From Candidatus Colwelliibacteriota bacterium (lineage in GTDB: Bacteria; Patescibacteriota; Minisyncoccia; UBA6257; Colwellbacteraceae), in assembly GCA_028711965.1 (NCBI GenBank), contig JAQTRD010000005.1, positions 1-13,264 on the forward strand: a stretch of 13,264 nt of DNA, in the 5' to 3' direction. The position numbers were made by a program, and so were the translations under genes. Position 1 is the stretch's first letter. Every line of letters begins with the position of its first letter. This document shows positions 11,923 through 13,264 of the stretch, in pieces. The notes under the pieces were generated by a model. The model had not been told where the DNA came from and searched no databases. It was given only the letters and a program-made list of their open reading frames with translations.

Positions 11923-11951
11923 AGAATATCATAAAATAAAGCTTATGTCAA
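11923..11951 (-). promoter_or_regulatory. Promoter of helical protein B
   Basis: On the minus strand TTGACA (11946-11951) is followed after 17 bases by TATTCT (11923-11928). The -35 box is fused to the T-tract of the preceding terminator (TTTTTATTTGACA). Confidence 0.65.
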
Positions 11952-11983
11952 ATAAAAACACCACGTCATATGAACGTGGTGTT
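11952..11983 (-). terminator. Terminator of helical protein C
   Basis: On the minus strand AACACCACGT (11974-11983) pairs perfectly with ACGTGGTGTT (11957-11966) over a 7-base loop, followed by TTTATTT that continues into the next -35 box. Confidence 0.92.
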
Positions 11984-11989
11984 CGGGAA

Positions 11990-12412
11990 TTATGTACTGC
12001 AGTGACACGAGCCGCCGCAGCTTCCGCAACCAGTAATACAGCTCTTGCACTCTCCATCGCACTGATGGTCGGGGAAAAGAGAAGCTATCTTTTTTAACAT
12101 ATCGTTCTTCTCTTTATTGCGAAGCGTTCTTTCAACGAACAGAATCGCATCTCGGTTTTTTGGAGCCAGAAAAAATGATTTGAGTATATTCTCGATCTCC
12201 TTATCCGGATGTGAAACAAGCTGTTCTAAAAGAAAACAACAAGCCATGGATTGCTTGCCAGAATTCTCGTTTTCAAGCGTTTCGATAAGTGCTTGTTTGG
12301 CGTTTTCACAGCCAGCTCTAAACATTTGGCCGATTTTATCTACCCCCTGACAGCAAAACTCTTTGTCGATGATAGCGAGTAAGTCCTCCTTTGTTGCGCC
12401 GGAAATCTGCAT
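11990..12412 (-). CDS. Small helical protein C with seven-cysteine C-terminal tail
   Basis: A 140-residue protein with the helical pattern of proteins A and B: AKQALIETL (38-46), MACCFLLEQL (56-65), IENILKSF (73-80), PKNRDAILFVERTL (84-97). After residue 115 it turns into a compact cysteine-rich tail: C118, C122, C125, C129, C132, C136 and C138, spaced 4-3-4-3-4-2, with Gly, Ser and one His between. It ends SCHCST. The regular spacing suggests metal or iron-sulfur binding, or a modified peptide tail; none is proven. Further cysteines (C20, C21, C35, C58, C59) lie in the helical part. AAAGGAGG (12421-12428) lies 8 bases before ATG. An out-of-frame ATG 6 bases upstream is probably unused. Own promoter and terminator. 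Confidence 0.8.
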   Translation of the reverse strand: MQISGATKEDLLAIIDKEFCCQGVDKIGQMFRAGCENAKQALIETLENENSGKQSMACCFLLEQLVSHPDKEIENILKSFFLAPKNRDAILFVERTLRNKEKNDMLKKIASLFPDHQCDGECKSCITGCGSCGGSCHCST

Positions 12413-12449
12413 GACATATTCCTCCTTTAATTTTTTAACAACTTCCGAG

Positions 12450-12478
12450 AATGTAACACTAAAATACTACTATGTCAA
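12450..12478 (-). promoter_or_regulatory. Promoter of helical protein C
   Basis: On the minus strand TTGACA (12473-12478) is followed after 17 bases by TACATT (12450-12455). A 6-3-6 palindrome CAATAACAATTATTG (12476-12490, plus-strand reading) abuts the -35 box. The pyruvate kinase gene lies directly upstream with no hairpin terminator between. Confidence 0.6.
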
Positions 12479-12518
12479 TAACAATTATTGAAATAAGATT
12501 TACGTTAATTCACAATTT

Positions 12519-13264
12519 TTACAGACAATTAGGCTTCGAATACAAGAACTTTTCCGCCTTATGGACAATTTTTGCCATTGTCCTTATGGCCAGAACGGGA
12601 TGCGCTCCTGAAGCGGACTCGTCCGAAAGCATCACGGCATCGGCGCCGTCCATAACGGCATTTGCCACATCGGACACTTCAGCTCTCGTCGGATGGTTAT
12701 TTTCCACCATTGAAAGAAGCATTTGCGTCGCGACAATTGAGCCCTTATTGTGCCAGGCAGCGTGGCTGATTAAATGTTTCTGGACGACGGGAATATCTTC
12801 CATCGGCATTTCGATTCCTAAGTCTCCCCTCGCAATCATAATGGAATCGGATGCCTGAATAATCGCGTCGATGTTTTTAACGGCTAAAGGCCTTTCTATT
12901 TTGGATATAATCTTTATATCGTTTCCAACAAGGGATCGGAGGCGATTTACATCTTCGGCATCCTGAACAAAAGAGAGCGCGACGTAATCCACTCCTGCTT
13001 CAAGCCCGAATTGAATATCGTCAATGTCCTTATTAGTAAGGCTGGAAGTTGTGAGCTTGGTGTGCGGAACATTAACCGCTTTCCGCGAAAAAAGATGGCC
13101 TCCCGTTATTGCTCTGGCAAATATCTTAGTACCCGTTACTTTTATCACGGTGAGCTCGATGGCTCCGTTTACGAGATAAAGAGGGTCTCCTTCGTTTATA
13201 TCGCTATGGAGATATGGGTCGTCAATTAGGATTATTCCCTTCTCTTCTTCCTTTCTGTCGGTCG
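12519..13264 (-). CDS. pyk: Pyruvate kinase, 5'-partial, without the C-terminal domain
   Basis: This glycolytic enzyme converts phosphoenolpyruvate and ADP to pyruvate and ATP. The frame is open to the window edge, so the start lies outside; 247 residues are visible, beginning in the B domain (strand-rich, NGAIELTVIKVTG) and running through the barrel: GVDYVALSFVQ, KIISKIE with the catalytic Lys, MIARGDLGIEMP with metal ligands, ATQML, PTRAEVSDVANAVMDG and AVMLSDES where most enzymes have MLSGET. The protein ends (AEKFLYSKPNCL) right after the barrel. The C-terminal domain of about 110 residues, which holds the allosteric site in E. coli-type enzymes, is absent, with no trace of it in 12472-12518. 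It may be a naturally short enzyme. A GTG at 13148 is an internal codon, not the start. Confidence 0.93.
   Translation of the reverse strand, partial: TDRKEEEKGIILIDDPYLHSDINEGDPLYLVNGAIELTVIKVTGTKIFARAITGGHLFSRKAVNVPHTKLTTSSLTNKDIDDIQFGLEAGVDYVALSFVQDAEDVNRLRSLVGNDIKIISKIERPLAVKNIDAIIQASDSIMIARGDLGIEMPMEDIPVVQKHLISHAAWHNKGSIVATQMLLSMVENNHPTRAEVSDVANAVMDGADAVMLSDESASGAHPVLAIRTMAKIVHKAEKFLYSKPNCL

Noticed and set aside
12472..12858. Plus-strand open frame across the pyruvate kinase gene
   Set aside because: It is antisense to clearly recognisable pyruvate kinase and has no ribosome binding site or recognisable product.
13146..13148. GTG as start of pyruvate kinase
   Set aside because: The frame stays open to the window edge and the upstream residues continue the pyruvate kinase B domain.

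Overview
The window looks like a chromosomal stretch from a streamlined bacterium of the Candidate Phyla Radiation (Patescibacteria, most like Parcubacteria). The grounds are gene content and style, not a database hit: a short DnaX, an L,D-transpeptidase next to a DUF4015-type wall protein, two free-standing ATP-cone proteins, a DUF389 membrane protein, a pyruvate kinase that stops before its C-terminal domain, very short intergenic gaps and many small proteins without clear relatives. The lineage call is an inference of moderate confidence.

Left part (1-6060) is mostly household genes. On the minus strand, a membrane-anchored glycoside-hydrolase-like protein (496-1710) overlaps an L,D-transpeptidase that runs off the left edge; together they suggest envelope work. 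Divergent from them is dnaX (1754-2860), closed by a symmetrical terminator shared with a small ATP-cone gene. Then come exonuclease III (3279-4052), translationally coupled to a small conserved-looking hypothetical gene (4049-4408), an AT-rich membrane-anchored orphan (4538-5041), tRNA-Gln(UUG) on the minus strand (5144-5217) and a DUF389 membrane protein (5339-6016). Several of these genes have a -10 box only 6-9 bases before the start codon and no Shine-Dalgarno sequence, so they may be read from leaderless mRNAs.

Right part (6060-12480) is built differently. It holds a set of small transcription units, most of them single genes. Nearly every unit has its own TTGACA-type -35 box, a strong AGGAGG ribosome binding site and its own hairpin terminator; often the terminator's T-tract runs straight into the next -35 box. 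The units are: a two-gene operon of tautomerase-fold-like proteins (6067-6797), a membrane-anchored alpha-helical repeat protein (6883-7596), an ABC-F ATPase (7730-9172), two tandem paralogous GNAT-like proteins (9727-10311 and 10413-11021), and three small helical proteins related to each other (11071-11394, 11530-11889, 11990-12412). The last two end in cysteine-rich tails with a shared C-terminal SCxCS motif. A second ATP-cone gene (9299-9598) is embedded here but has the leaderless architecture of the left part.

The right edge returns to metabolism with a 5'-partial pyruvate kinase (12519-13264). The best candidate for something undescribed is the set of small paralogous genes at 9650-12480 together with the shared promoter/SD/terminator layout, which suggests a co-regulated or recently expanded accessory gene set. 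What it does cannot be read from the sequence alone.
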